Below, in pieces: positions 24,099 through 33,760 of a DNA stretch of 64,000 nucleotides (positions are counted from its first letter, which is position 1; the number at the start of each line of letters is the position of its first letter). This DNA comes from JADLHS01 sp039806955 (lineage in GTDB: Bacteria > Verrucomicrobiota > Verrucomicrobiia > Limisphaerales > JADLHS01). The position numbers and the translations under genes are program-made. Location of the stretch: assembly GCA_039806955.1 (NCBI GenBank), contig JBDHQI010000015.1, positions 34,418 to 98,417 on the forward strand, written 5' to 3'. Below the pieces are notes generated by a model. The model was not told where the DNA came from. It made no database searches and worked only from the letters and a program-made list of their open reading frames with translations.

Positions 24099-26204
24099 AT
24101 GCGTTCAGGAAAACGGAAGAAGACATCCAATCAACCGGAGTTACCGATTGATGATCGAAAACCAGACAGGAATCTCGGGCCAACCGATGGAAACGGGCAC
24201 CAACCGCTCGACACCAAAGCGGTCGAAACGATAACGCATCGTCCGTTTAATCCGAAGCAGGTCGCGGCGGGTTTGCATCGGCGGGTGGATCGTGGCTTTT
24301 TGGATTACGCCAGCTACGTCATCCGCGATCGCGCCATTCCGAATCTGGCGGATGGTTTGAAGCCGGTGCAGCGTCGCATTCTCTGGGCCATGCATCGAAC
24401 CGACGATGGCCGCTTCACCAAGGTCGCCAATCTCGTCGGGGACACGATGAAATTTCATCCGCATGGCGATGCGTCCATCGGGGATGCGCTCGTGGTGCTG
24501 GCCAACAAGCGGTATCTCATCGAAGGCCAGGGTAACTTCGGCAATTTCCACACGGGGGATCCCGCCGCCGCCTCGCGCTACATTGAAGCGCGGCTGACCG
24601 GGCTGGCGCGCACGGAGTTGTTCAACGACGAGATCACCGAGTTGATTCCCAGTTACGACGGACGCAACCAGGAGCCGGTCGCGCTTCCGAGCAAACTGCC
24701 GCTTACGCTGATGCTGGGCGCGGAAGGCATTGCCGTTGGTTTGAGCGCGCGGATTCTGCCGCACAATTTCCCCGAACTGCTCGAAGCGCAGATTGCCATT
24801 CTCAAAAACCAGCCCTTCAAGTGCGTGCCGGATTTTCTGACCGGCGGGTTGATGGATCCGCGCGATTATCAGGATGGCAGGGGCAGCGTGAAAGTGCGGG
24901 CGCGCATCAAGTATCGGGACGATCACGCCGTCGTGATCACCGAAATTCCGCCGGGGACCACAACGGAATCACTCATCGCTTCCATTGAAGCCGCGTCGCA
25001 GAAGGGCAAGTTGAAGGTAAAAGCCATCAACGATTTCACCTCGGAAAACGTGGAAATTGAAATCAAATGCCCGGCGGGCGTGGATCAGGATCAATTGATG
25101 GATGCGCTGTATGCATTCACCGATTGCGAGGTGACCATTTCCAGCCGCATCGTGGTCATCCAGGACAATCGCCCGGTCGAACTGACGGTGAGCGAGGTGT
25201 TGCGCGCGAACACCGAGCAACTGGTGGCGCTCATCAAGCGCGAACTGGAACTGCGCGAGCAAAAACTGCAGGACGAACTGCATTACCGCACGCTGGAACG
25301 CATTTTCATCGAGGAACGCATCTACAAATTGATCGAAAAATGCAAAACCGCCGAGGCGGTGAAGGCCGCGGTGTACGAGGGCTTCAAGCCGTTCAAGAAG
25401 GAATTGTTGCGCGACCTCGTGGAGGCTGATGTCGAACGGTTGTTACAGGTGCGCATTCGCCGGATTTCGCTCTTCGATATCAACCAGCACCGCCAGGAAA
25501 TGGAGCGGACCAAGGCGGACCTGGCGGAGACGCGGAAGCACCTGAAAAATCTCACCAAGTATGTCATCGGACATCTCGAGGCGTTGCTGGCGAAATATGG
25601 ACCGCAGTATCCGCGGCTGACCACCAAGTCCGCCCGCCACGAGGAGATTGATACCAAGGCGGTCGCCTTCAAGGCGTTCAAGGTCGCATACGACCGTGAG
25701 AGCGGTTATGTGGGTTACAAGGTCAATGGCGAAGAGTTCAAAACGGAGTGTACGAAGTTCGACAAAATCCTCCTCGTGTTCAAGGACGGCACGTACAAAG
25801 TCACCGAACTGCCGGAGAAATTGTTTGTCGGGCCGGAACTGTTTTACTGCGGTCTGCCGGATCGCGAAGCCGTATTCACCTGCGCTTACACCGATCGCAA
25901 GGCGAGTTATCTGAAGCGCTTCAAGTTCGGCGGCACGATTCTAAACAAAGCGTATCTCTGCATTCCCGAGAAGTCGCGCATCTTGTTCTTTGAACCCGGA
26001 ACGCCGAAAGTTTTGTACGTGCGCTACAAGCCCGCCCCGCATCAGAAGATCAATCAACAGACCTGTGATCCATCCCGGATCGAGGCGAAATCGGCCAAGA
26101 CGCGGGGCCGGCAGATTTCGATCAAGGACATCAGCAGCGTGACCGCCAAACCCACGCGCGGCTGGGACGAAGCTGCCGCCACGACAGAAATTGTGTTCGC
26201 ATAA
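24099..26204 (+). CDS. parC: DNA gyrase/topoisomerase IV subunit A (ParC-like)
   Basis: 701 residues. A polar N-terminal extension of about 60 residues precedes the breakage-reunion domain: FLDYASYVIRDRAIPNLADGLKPVQRRIL, the quinolone-region motif HPHGDASIGDALV, GNFGN, and the active-site tyrosine in AASRYIEARLT (Y161). A coiled-coil tower (ELELREQKLQDELHYRTLERIF) and a shortened C-terminal domain follow. The GyrA-box-type repeats of a full six-bladed propeller are not obvious, which favours ParC over GyrA. The catalytic ATPase partner (parE/gyrB) is not in the window. The start ATG 24099 lies 64 bases after the phosphoesterase stop. Confidence 0.88.
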   Translation: MRSGKRKKTSNQPELPIDDRKPDRNLGPTDGNGHQPLDTKAVETITHRPFNPKQVAAGLHRRVDRGFLDYASYVIRDRAIPNLADGLKPVQRRILWAMHRTDDGRFTKVANLVGDTMKFHPHGDASIGDALVVLANKRYLIEGQGNFGNFHTGDPAAASRYIEARLTGLARTELFNDEITELIPSYDGRNQEPVALPSKLPLTLMLGAEGIAVGLSARILPHNFPELLEAQIAILKNQPFKCVPDFLTGGLMDPRDYQDGRGSVKVRARIKYRDDHAVVITEIPPGTTTESLIASIEAASQKGKLKVKAINDFTSENVEIEIKCPAGVDQDQLMDALYAFTDCEVTISSRIVVIQDNRPVELTVSEVLRANTEQLVALIKRELELREQKLQDELHYRTLERIFIEERIYKLIEKCKTAEAVKAAVYEGFKPFKKELLRDLVEADVERLLQVRIRRISLFDINQHRQEMERTKADLAETRKHLKNLTKYVIGHLEALLAKYGPQYPRLTTKSARHEEIDTKAVAFKAFKVAYDRESGYVGYKVNGEEFKTECTKFDKILLVFKDGTYKVTELPEKLFVGPELFYCGLPDREAVFTCAYTDRKASYLKRFKFGGTILNKAYLCIPEKSRILFFEPGTPKVLYVRYKPAPHQKINQQTCDPSRIEAKSAKTRGRQISIKDISSVTAKPTRGWDEAAATTEIVFA

Positions 26205-26536
26205 AGTTGCCCGCCTCCATTGGATCCCTGTTTGAAAACCCTGGAACAGGATTGCGACCAAGTGCAAGCCCATCGTCAGGCTGTCAGGCTGTCGTCAGAA
26301 AGGGTCGTGGGCCGGGCCTTTGTCGCGGCGAGCGTGAACCCAAATGGCGAGCCGGAATTTGTGCGCGGTTAATGCACGGCTTGAGCGAAGGCTTGGGTGT
26401 CAAGACACCCATGTCCACCAGCAGACCTCACCGCGCCACTGATCCGGGTTGGCGCTTGATTGCCTGATCAAAATCTCTTGCGCGCTCATGGGTTGATGGT
26501 CGGTCAAACAACACCTTTGACAAATGGAACAGAACT
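26205..26536. other. Convergent intergenic region with a perfect hairpin
   Basis: 332 bases between the converging topoisomerase and MoxR genes. The only structure seen is TGGGTGTC-AA-GACACCCA (26394-26411), eight-base perfect arms with a two-base centre. No T tract follows on either strand, so it may be a protein-binding palindrome or a weak bidirectional terminator. The rest shows nothing recognisable. Confidence 0.5.
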
Positions 26537-27517
26537 TCAAGGCACCGGTACCGCGTTGAATACCTTCTTGATGATCGCATCGGTCGTCACCGCTTGCGCC
26601 TCGGCTTCGTAGGTCAGGATGATGCGATGGCGCAACACGTCCGGGCCGATGCTCTTTACGTCCTCGGGCGTGACGTAGGTGCGGCCTTGCAACAACGCCC
26701 ACGCTTTGGCGGCGAGCGTCAGGAAGATGGTCGCCCGCGGTGACGCGCCAAACTGGATGTAATGCTTCACGTCCAGTTTGTATTTTTCCGGCCGCCGCGT
26801 GGCGAACACAACCTGCACGATGTAATCGCGCACTTTATCGTCCACATGAATTTGATCCACGAGTTTGCGCGCCTTGAGTATTTCGTCGAGGCCGACCACA
26901 GGTTTGACCGGCGTCTCGGGCGAAGTGAAGGCCATGCGATCCAGGATTTTTCGCTCTTCAGCTTCCGAAGGGTAATCAAGGATCACCTTGAACATGAAGC
27001 GGTCCACCTGCGCTTCGGGTAGCGGATACGTGCCTTCCTGATCAATCGGATTTTCCGTCGCGAGCACCAGGAACGGCGCCGGCAACGGCATAGTTTCGCC
27101 CCCGAGTGTCACCTGACGTTCCTGCATGGCTTCGAGCAGGGCGGACTGGACTTTGGCTGGCGCGCGATTGATTTCGTCGGCGAGCAGGAAGTTGGCGAAC
27201 ACCGGGCCACGCGTGGCGTGGTATTTCCCGTCCTGCGGACTGTAAATCAGCGTGCCCACGATATCGGCGGGCAGAAGGTCGGGCGTGAATTGGATGCGGC
27301 GGAAACTGGCCTGCACCGCCGCCGCGAGCGTGCGGACGGAAAGGGTTTTTGCCAGTCCGGGGACGCCTTCGAGCAAGACGTGTCCATTCGCCAGCAAGCC
27401 CACCAGCAGGCGATCCACCAACTGTTCCTGACCGACGATTACCCCGGCGATTTCCGTCCGGAGTTGTTTCACCCATGTGGCGACCGCCTGCGCCGGTTCG
27501 TGCAATGAAGAATTCAT
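26537..27517 (-). CDS. MoxR family AAA+ ATPase
   Basis: 326 residues from ATG 27517; a longer open frame upstream is not conserved-looking. Walker A GVPGLAKT (residues 51-58), Walker B LLADEINRAP (DE 115-116), the MoxR signature ALLEAMQERQVTLGG, sensor 1 LATENPIDQEGTYPLPEAQVDRFMF and a lid domain with GASPRATIFLTLAAKAWALLQGR. MoxR ATPases act as chaperones for enzyme maturation or cell-envelope functions and usually precede a DUF58 (VWA-related) gene. Here the downstream side is gene-free and the next gene is convergent, so the usual partner is absent locally. Confidence 0.93.
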   Translation of the reverse strand: MNSSLHEPAQAVATWVKQLRTEIAGVIVGQEQLVDRLLVGLLANGHVLLEGVPGLAKTLSVRTLAAAVQASFRRIQFTPDLLPADIVGTLIYSPQDGKYHATRGPVFANFLLADEINRAPAKVQSALLEAMQERQVTLGGETMPLPAPFLVLATENPIDQEGTYPLPEAQVDRFMFKVILDYPSEAEERKILDRMAFTSPETPVKPVVGLDEILKARKLVDQIHVDDKVRDYIVQVVFATRRPEKYKLDVKHYIQFGASPRATIFLTLAAKAWALLQGRTYVTPEDVKSIGPDVLRHRIILTYEAEAQAVTTDAIIKKVFNAVPVP

Positions 27518-27733
27518 CCGCAGCACTTTAGAGGGCGAGCCGCACTGACTCAAGCGCCGGAAACACCAACTCCACGTCGCGACCGGGAAAAGACACGCGG
27601 CTTGCCCGGTTTCAGGACACTCTGAGCGCGGGATGACGAACCGTGCGTGTGAAAATTTGCGACGAAACCGCCACTTCGTTTTCTTCGCTGCCGCCGGGAA
27701 AATGGGCACGACACCTGCGTCGAAGCGCCGGTT

Positions 27734-29212
27734 ATGGAGAAGTTGTACATTGCTTGCGAGCTGGGGGCACGCACGAGTCGGGTCATGTTGGGCTCCTTGG
27801 AACATAACACTCTCAAGCTCGGCGAACTGGCGCGTTTTGACAGTCCAATTCTGGAAGACAAAAAGGCGTTGCAGTGGAATATCCCGGAATTCTTTAACTA
27901 CATTCTGCGCAGTCTGCTTGAAGTGGGCACGCAGGACGCGGATATCCACAGCATCAGTTGCCATTCGTGGGGCGCGGATTATCTCCTCTTTGACCGGCGC
28001 GAAACTCTCCTATCGCCCGTCTATCACCACTTGGATTCGCGCACGGAGAAAAACCGGGCGGCGGCCCTGCGGCACATTACTCCGGAAACCATTTATACCG
28101 AAACCAACTCTCCTCCCGACCCGCGGGCCACGCTGTTTCAACTGCAAACCGAATTGCCCAAACGGCTGAAACAAAGCGAGGTTCTATTGCTGGTGGCCGA
28201 TGCGTTCAATCATTTACTTGGCGGGATTGCCTGCGCAGAAATGTCCCTGGCCAGCACGACACAATTATACACGCCGGTCAGCAAAACGTGGTCGCGCCGC
28301 TTGATCAACGACTTGCGTTTGCCCGGCCAGTTGTTTCCCGCGATTGTTCCGGCGGGCACCCGCCTGGGCGAATTAAAACCGGAAATCGCGCGCCAAACCC
28401 GGCTGGAAGGCACACAAGTCATCGCCACCAATTCGCATGAACTGGCGGCGTCATTGTCGAGTCTGCCGCTGAATCACGGCAGCGATTGGGCTTACGTGAA
28501 GATTGGTTCGGAAACCTTGATCGGCACCCAAATCAATGACCCCATCACCACCCCCGGCGATCAGGCCCGGCTCTACTCACATGCAACCTGCCTCGGTGGC
28601 ACGACGAATCTTTACCGCCAACTTATCGGCCTTTCCATCTTCGACGCCTGTCGCAAATTCTGGCTCGAACGCGATCGCGAACTGTGCGACGATGTGTTGA
28701 TGCATCTGGCCACGACCTCGCCCGCTTTTGAGGTGTTGATTGATCCAATGGATCCGCGCTTCGCCACGTCGGAAGACATGCCATTGAAGATTCAGGCTTA
28801 TTGCCGGGAAACGGGTCAGGAAATTCCCCGCAAACCCGGACAAATCATCCGTTGCTTGCTGGAAAGCCTCGCACTGGCTTATCGCAAGGCCTTTCACGAA
28901 CTCGAGGTGCTGACCGGGCGGAAGTTCGCCCGTATTTATCTTTTCGGCGCGGGAGAAAACACCCTGTTAAATCATTTCATCGTCAATGCGTTTCAAGTCC
29001 CGGCGATCATCGCTTCGCCCGATGCGGCGGCGGTTGGCAACGTCATCGTGCAGGCGTTGACGCTGCGGCACATTCCCTCCCTGGAAGCCGCGCATGAAAT
29101 TCTTCGCAGCTCCTATAAAATCCAGGCAATTATTCCACACGAAGTGGACTGGGATACCCCGGCGCTCCGCCAATCCGAGCTGGCGGCGGCAACGGTGCTG
29201 GCGAACGCCTGA
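27734..29212 (+). CDS. FGGY-family carbohydrate kinase, rhamnulokinase-like
   Basis: 492 residues with the two-domain FGGY fold. The N-terminal phosphate loop is IACELGARTSRVMLG, the sugar-site motif CHSWGADYLLFD carries the catalytic Asp, and SPVYHHLDSRT follows; this combination is typical of the rhamnulokinase branch. The C-terminal half has YVKIGSETLIG, RCLLESLALAYRKAFHELE and YLFGAGENTLLNHFIVNAF, the ATP-site adenosine motif. It should phosphorylate a ketose such as rhamnulose with ATP; exact sugar uncertain. No isomerase or aldolase gene lies nearby. It ends nine bases before the convergent yifB stop. Confidence 0.8.
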   Translation: MEKLYIACELGARTSRVMLGSLEHNTLKLGELARFDSPILEDKKALQWNIPEFFNYILRSLLEVGTQDADIHSISCHSWGADYLLFDRRETLLSPVYHHLDSRTEKNRAAALRHITPETIYTETNSPPDPRATLFQLQTELPKRLKQSEVLLLVADAFNHLLGGIACAEMSLASTTQLYTPVSKTWSRRLINDLRLPGQLFPAIVPAGTRLGELKPEIARQTRLEGTQVIATNSHELAASLSSLPLNHGSDWAYVKIGSETLIGTQINDPITTPGDQARLYSHATCLGGTTNLYRQLIGLSIFDACRKFWLERDRELCDDVLMHLATTSPAFEVLIDPMDPRFATSEDMPLKIQAYCRETGQEIPRKPGQIIRCLLESLALAYRKAFHELEVLTGRKFARIYLFGAGENTLLNHFIVNAFQVPAIIASPDAAAVGNVIVQALTLRHIPSLEAAHEILRSSYKIQAIIPHEVDWDTPALRQSELAAATVLANA

Positions 29213-29220
29213 CCCGCGGC

Positions 29221-30747
29221 TCACCCCCACAACTGCCGATCCAACGAACGCAGTTGAATGGCTTCGCTGACGTGATCAGTGGAGATTGGGGCCGCGCCCG
29301 CCAAATCGGCAATGGTGCGCGCCACCTTCAAAATCCGATCGTACGCCCGCGCGCTGAGATTGTATTCCGCCATGGCCATTTGCAGCAGTTCCTTCGTCGT
29401 TTCATCCAATCGGCAAAACTCCTTGATCTCCCGCGTCGCCATGCGCGCGTTGCAGGTGATTCCGTTTTTACGGATGAAGCGTTGCTGTTGAATTTCGCGG
29501 GCGGCTACCACCCGGGTCCGAATTTGCGCCGAGGTTTCACCGCTGCGCTCGCCGGTCATTTCGCGAAACTTAACCGGCGGCACTTCGACGTGGATATCAA
29601 TCCGATCCAACAGCGGACCGGAAATGCGACCCAGATAATTTTGAATTTCGCGCGGTGAACTCCGGCTCTCATGCGGCATCTTGCCATCTGGCGTAGGATT
29701 CATCGCCGCCACCAGCATGAATTGGCTGGGAAAAGTCATCACGCCTGCCGCCCGGGAAATCGTCACGCGTCCTTCTTCCAACGGTTGCCGCAATGTTTCC
29801 AACACGCTCCGTTTGAATTCGGGCAGTTCATCCAAAAACAACACGCCGTGATGTGCCAGGGAGATTTCGCCGGGGGTCGGATTAATGTTACCCCCCAACA
29901 GACCGGCGTCGCTCGCGGTGTGATGCGGCGCACGGAACGGTCGTCGCGTCAGCAATCCTTCTCCGGTCGGCAACAAACCTACGATGCTGTGAATCTTGGT
30001 CGCCTCCAACGCTTCCGCCAGCGTCAACGGCGGCAAAATGGTCGCCAGTCGTTTGGCCAGCATGGACTTGCCCGTGCCCGGCGGACCAATCAGCAGCACG
30101 TTATGACCGCCCGCCGCCGCGATTTCCAGCGCGCGCTTGACCGATTCCTGTCCCTTCACCTCGGCAAAGTCCACGTCGTCATCACGAGGTTGATCGAAAA
30201 CATCCCGTAGATTTACTCGCACCGGCTTGAGGGTGATCAAGCCTTCGAGAAAATTGGTGGCTTCACGCAAATTCTGAATCGGGATGACCTGTAACCCCGT
30301 CACCACGGCGGCTTCCGCGGCGTTCTCCATCGGCACCAACACGCCCGCCTTGCCTTCCTGTTGCGCGCGAAGGGCGATCGGCAAAACCCCCTTGCAGGGC
30401 CGCACCGCGCCAGTCAACGCCAGCTCGCCCACGCACATGAAATTATCCAACTGATCCGTCTCGATCTGCTCGCTGGCGGCCAACATTCCAAGCGCAATCG
30501 GCAGATCGAAACTCGGACCTTCCTTGCGCACGCTGGCGGGTGCCAGATTGATCGTGGTTCGACCATAGGAAACTTTGAAGCCGGAACTGGTCAGCGCCGT
30601 GGTGACGCGGTCTTGCGATTCTCGCACGGCCGCATCCGGCAGACCCACAATCACAATGCGTGTATCCCCAAATCCGGCACTGACTTCCACTTCGACGGGG
30701 AAGGCTTCAATGCCGTTGACGGCGGCGGACCAAACCCGGGCTAACAT
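29221..30747 (-). CDS. yifB: YifB-family Mg-chelatase-like AAA ATPase
   Basis: 508 residues from ATG 30747 (MLARVWSAAVNGIEAFPVEVEV, the family's usual start; a longer frame to 30819 adds 24 residues). The N-terminal Lon-like/ChlI domain contains VGLPDAAVRESQDRV and GELALTGAVRPCKG. The AAA domain has Walker A IGPPGTGKSMLAKRL, RPFRAPHHTAS, Walker B GVLFLDELPEF, and AAMNPTPDG. The C-terminal domain (LSARAYDRILKVARTIADL) is complete. YifB/ComM-type helicases act in branch migration during natural transformation; its neighbour CinA belongs to a family also linked to competence in some bacteria. It lacks the Cys cluster sometimes seen after AAMNP. Confidence 0.93.
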   Translation of the reverse strand: MLARVWSAAVNGIEAFPVEVEVSAGFGDTRIVIVGLPDAAVRESQDRVTTALTSSGFKVSYGRTTINLAPASVRKEGPSFDLPIALGMLAASEQIETDQLDNFMCVGELALTGAVRPCKGVLPIALRAQQEGKAGVLVPMENAAEAAVVTGLQVIPIQNLREATNFLEGLITLKPVRVNLRDVFDQPRDDDVDFAEVKGQESVKRALEIAAAGGHNVLLIGPPGTGKSMLAKRLATILPPLTLAEALEATKIHSIVGLLPTGEGLLTRRPFRAPHHTASDAGLLGGNINPTPGEISLAHHGVLFLDELPEFKRSVLETLRQPLEEGRVTISRAAGVMTFPSQFMLVAAMNPTPDGKMPHESRSSPREIQNYLGRISGPLLDRIDIHVEVPPVKFREMTGERSGETSAQIRTRVVAAREIQQQRFIRKNGITCNARMATREIKEFCRLDETTKELLQMAMAEYNLSARAYDRILKVARTIADLAGAAPISTDHVSEAIQLRSLDRQLWG

Positions 30748-30843
30748 ACGCCGCATCTTCCCGAACCGCGTCGGGAAGCGCAACCGCATTTTCCCGCAGT
30801 TCGGCGCCGGCTGGCTCAAATCCTGGAAGCGTGCCGCCTCGGA

Positions 30844-31128
30844 TCACGTTGCAGCACTGCGTTTCAAATGTACAATTGTCGCGCCCCACCCACCGCAGGA
30901 TTCATTTGCCAGATGAAATTCCGCGACGTGTGGATGGCGCCGCAACAGATGATGGACCGTCTGGCGCAGTTGCCCCGTGCCCTTGCCGTGGATGATGCGC
31001 ACACGAAAAATGCCGCGCCCCAGACATTCCGCCAGATAATCCGGCACCAGGGATTTCACTTCGCGAGGTTGAAACGTGTGCAGGTCCAACACCCCGTCAA
31101 TCGGCAGTTGCAGCGGTTCGTCGTCCAC
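30844..31128 (-). CDS. Smr-domain protein
   Basis: 94 residues forming little more than one Smr domain: LDLHTFQPREVKSLVPDYL (with the conserved DLH), then FRVRIIHGKGTGQLRQTVHHLL (HGxG motif) and a closing beta strand. Smr domains, as in the MutS2 C-terminus, bind or nick branched DNA, or cleave RNA. It lies 96 bases upstream of yifB on the same strand, a reasonable operon for two DNA-handling proteins, and is divergent from cinA. Confidence 0.85.
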   Translation of the reverse strand: MDDEPLQLPIDGVLDLHTFQPREVKSLVPDYLAECLGRGIFRVRIIHGKGTGQLRQTVHHLLRRHPHVAEFHLANESCGGWGATIVHLKRSAAT

Positions 31129-31257
31129 CCCGCCACCTTACTAAGCCGCGCCGGTATTGCACCCGTAATTCTTGGCACGGGTGGCGGTCGCGTTTTCAGA
31201 ATCCGCCTGGAATTACCTCGCGCTTGCGTGGCGGGACATCTCCGCCAAACTGGATTG

Positions 31258-32517
31258 GTGAAGGTCGAATTGATCAATACCGGCAGCGAATTACTGCTGG
31301 GGCAGGTGCTCAACACGCACCAACAATGGTTGGGACGACGATTGGTCGGGCTCGGTTATATCATCTCCCATCAAGTCGCCGTGCCGGATACTGCCGCGGA
31401 AATTGAAATGGCCGTGAAAGCAGCTTTGACCCGCGCCGATCTGATCATCACCACCGGCGGATTGGGTCCCACCTCGGATGATCTCACCCGAGAATTGATC
31501 GCGCGGCTGCTGGGCCGGAAACTTTACGAAGATGTTGCCATCCTTCAGCACCTTCAGAGTTTCTTCGCGCAGCGCCAGCGCCCCTTGCCCGCCAGCACGC
31601 GCGTGCAAGCGCTGGTTCCGGAAGGCGCCACGGTCCTGCCCAATCTTCATGGCACGGCCCCTGGCCTGGCGCTCAAACTCGCGCCGCTGCCGCAACATCC
31701 CGCGCGCTGGCTCATCATGCTGCCCGGACCGCCCCGCGAGTTGCATCCCATGTTTGATCTTTCCGTGGTGCCGCTGTTGCAACGGGAGTTGCCCTCGGCA
31801 GCCGGCTTTGTTTGTCACACGTTGCGCACGGTGGGGCTGGGTGAGTCGCAGGTTGCCGAACGCATTGATGCGCGATTGCAAACGGCCATCGCTCAAGGTT
31901 TGGAACTGGGTTACTGCGCGCACATCGGCGCCGTGGATGTGCGGTTTATCGCCAGAGGCGCAACCGCGAATGAGCTGGTTCGCGCCGCCGAGGCCATTGT
32001 TCACGAGGAATTACGCGGTCACATTTTCACCGCGGCGGACGAAAGCCTGGAAGCGGTCATTGTGCGTTTGTTGACCGAGCGACGCCAAACCCTGGCGCTC
32101 GCCGAATCTTGTACCGGCGGCGGTTTGGCAAACCGCATCACCAACGTACCTGGTGCTTCGGCGGTATTGCTCGCCAGCCTCGTCACCTATGCCAACATTG
32201 CGAAGCGGAAATTTCTCGGCGTGCGCGACGCGTCGTTGCAGACCTACGGCGCGGTTAGTGAAGTCGTGGCGCGGGAGATGGCCGAAGGCGCGCGCCGCGA
32301 GACGGGCGCGGATTATGCCCTGTCGGTTACCGGGATTGCGGGACCGGGCGGCGGCAGTGCGGCCAAACCAGTCGGGACGGTGTTTGTCGGCTTTGCTTCC
32401 GCATCGGAAAATTTCGTCCGGCAGCAATTCAATCCGTTCGACCGCGAAACCTTCAAACAAGTGACCGGCACGCAAGCCTTGGAAATTTTGCGCCGGAAGA
32501 TTCTGCAACTGGAATAG
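31258..32517 (+). CDS. cinA: CinA family protein (nicotinamide-nucleotide amidohydrolase)
   Basis: 419 residues from GTG 31258 (TTG 31255 is adjacent and also possible); the family start VKVELINTGSELLLGQVLNTHQQWLG fixes it. The N-terminal MoCF-type domain carries TTGGLGPTSDDLTRE, and a central segment LIMLPGPPRELHPMF. The C-terminal PncC-type amidase has LALAESCTGGGLANRIT with the catalytic Ser, VTYANIAKRKFLGV and VTGIAGPGGGSAAKPVGTVF. CinA proteins deamidate NMN and hydrolyse ADP-ribose. It is divergent from the Smr gene. Confidence 0.95.
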   Translation: MKVELINTGSELLLGQVLNTHQQWLGRRLVGLGYIISHQVAVPDTAAEIEMAVKAALTRADLIITTGGLGPTSDDLTRELIARLLGRKLYEDVAILQHLQSFFAQRQRPLPASTRVQALVPEGATVLPNLHGTAPGLALKLAPLPQHPARWLIMLPGPPRELHPMFDLSVVPLLQRELPSAAGFVCHTLRTVGLGESQVAERIDARLQTAIAQGLELGYCAHIGAVDVRFIARGATANELVRAAEAIVHEELRGHIFTAADESLEAVIVRLLTERRQTLALAESCTGGGLANRITNVPGASAVLLASLVTYANIAKRKFLGVRDASLQTYGAVSEVVAREMAEGARRETGADYALSVTGIAGPGGGSAAKPVGTVFVGFASASENFVRQQFNPFDRETFKQVTGTQALEILRRKILQLE

Positions 32518-32695
32518 AAGCGTCGCCGGCCCAATGCACCCGCATCTTGAAGTGCGGTGACACGCGCCGTCCATGACATTCCTAATCTCAGCCTCACTAA
32601 ATTCATCGATGAAGCCCAAGTGACGAAGGATGGCCGAGAGGAACCTCAACAATCATTCCCTCTTCCAGAACGACATTTGTGTCCGTTGTTCCGCA

Positions 32696-33058
32696 TCACA
32701 CCAAGCGGCGGCGTTCGTTTAGCATCAGACCATAGCGAAACTTGTTCCCACGCGAGGTGGTGACAAGAATATGCGATCGGGCTGAAAACTCAGTGAACCC
32801 ACCAGCCTCAAGAATCGCTTCCAGCAAAGTGGTCCCTTGTGGCAGCTCAAAAACGCCGGGCTGAATAACTTGGCCGCTAACCCGGACGGTTATCGTTTTA
32901 CTCGGATCAAGATCATTGGTGCGCAGCGCACGATACGTCTGCTCGGGACCAAACCTCGAGGCCAACATTTTAAGTGTCTTGGTTGACTTCGTCTGCAAGG
33001 CGGACTGACATCCGGCGCATAATGCCAGCCCGATCAAAAGGGCAATGATGGCTTTCAT
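32696..33058 (-). CDS. Small lipoprotein with one SLBB domain
   Basis: 120 residues. The signal peptide ends in a lipobox-like LCAGC (lipidation at C17; -3 Cys instead of Leu is unusual). About 40 residues later comes an SLBB domain (ITVRVSGQVIQPGVFELPQGTTLLEAILEAGGF). SLBB domains occur in polysaccharide-export and competence (ComEA-like) proteins, but the Poly_export domain is missing and no capsule genes lie near. Role unknown. Confidence 0.75.
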   Translation of the reverse strand: MKAIIALLIGLALCAGCQSALQTKSTKTLKMLASRFGPEQTYRALRTNDLDPSKTITVRVSGQVIQPGVFELPQGTTLLEAILEAGGFTEFSARSHILVTTSRGNKFRYGLMLNERRRLV

Positions 33059-33097
33059 GTTGTGGTGAAACTTGGACTTTCGATCCCGCCAATGTGT

Positions 33098-33760
33098 TCA
33101 ATAACAAAAAATCGTCAGCTTTTTCGGGCCGTGCGCGCCGAGCACCAGGATGCGTTCGATGTCGCCCGTTCGGCTCGCGCCGGTGATGAAGGAAATCATG
33201 CTGGGGTATTGATCCCCAAATCTTTTCTGTACCAACTGCATGGCCGCTGGTAAATCCGGCACCATTTGCTCGCGGCGCGCGAGTACCACATGATGCGGCG
33301 GCAGACAGGTCAATGCCCGGCCGCCGGCGGTGCGACTGGTTACCAGTACCGTGCCGGTCTGCGCCACCAAGGCGTCACATTCCGTGATCCCGACATCGCA
33401 CTGCTCCAGCTCATGTTTTTCGCTGTTTTCCTCGGTAATCATCAAGGGCAATCCCAGACTCCGCGCCTGCGGCTCGGCCAGTGAGCCGCGGTGCGTCGCC
33501 ACGCGCTGCCACTTTTCCGAGTCTCGCAGCGCGCGCAGTTCCGCCGTCACTTCGCCCAAATCCTTGGCGCGTTTGAAGGTGGCGCGCAGGTCGGTCGCGT
33601 TCTTCGCGAACAGCTCGAATAACTCCGATTCGGATTTTCCAACCGGCGGCATGACGTGCCGTTGTTCTTCGATGGTGGGTAACCCACGACCGTGCCGCGC
33701 GGGCGCTTGCAACTTCAACGCCTCTTTGAGGCGGGCGAAAATGTTATCGCGTTCACTCAT
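33098..33760 (-). CDS. lutC: Lactate utilisation protein C (LUD domain)
   Basis: 220 residues from ATG 33760, which overlaps the lutB stop by eight bases. LUD-domain motifs are QCDVGITECDALVAQTGTVLV, then RALTCLPPHHVVLARREQMVPDL, then SFITGASRTGDIERILVLGAHGPK. The third component of the LutABC L-lactate oxidation complex (YkgG family). Last gene of a tightly overlapping operon. Confidence 0.92.
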   Translation of the reverse strand: MSERDNIFARLKEALKLQAPARHGRGLPTIEEQRHVMPPVGKSESELFELFAKNATDLRATFKRAKDLGEVTAELRALRDSEKWQRVATHRGSLAEPQARSLGLPLMITEENSEKHELEQCDVGITECDALVAQTGTVLVTSRTAGGRALTCLPPHHVVLARREQMVPDLPAAMQLVQKRFGDQYPSMISFITGASRTGDIERILVLGAHGPKKLTIFCY

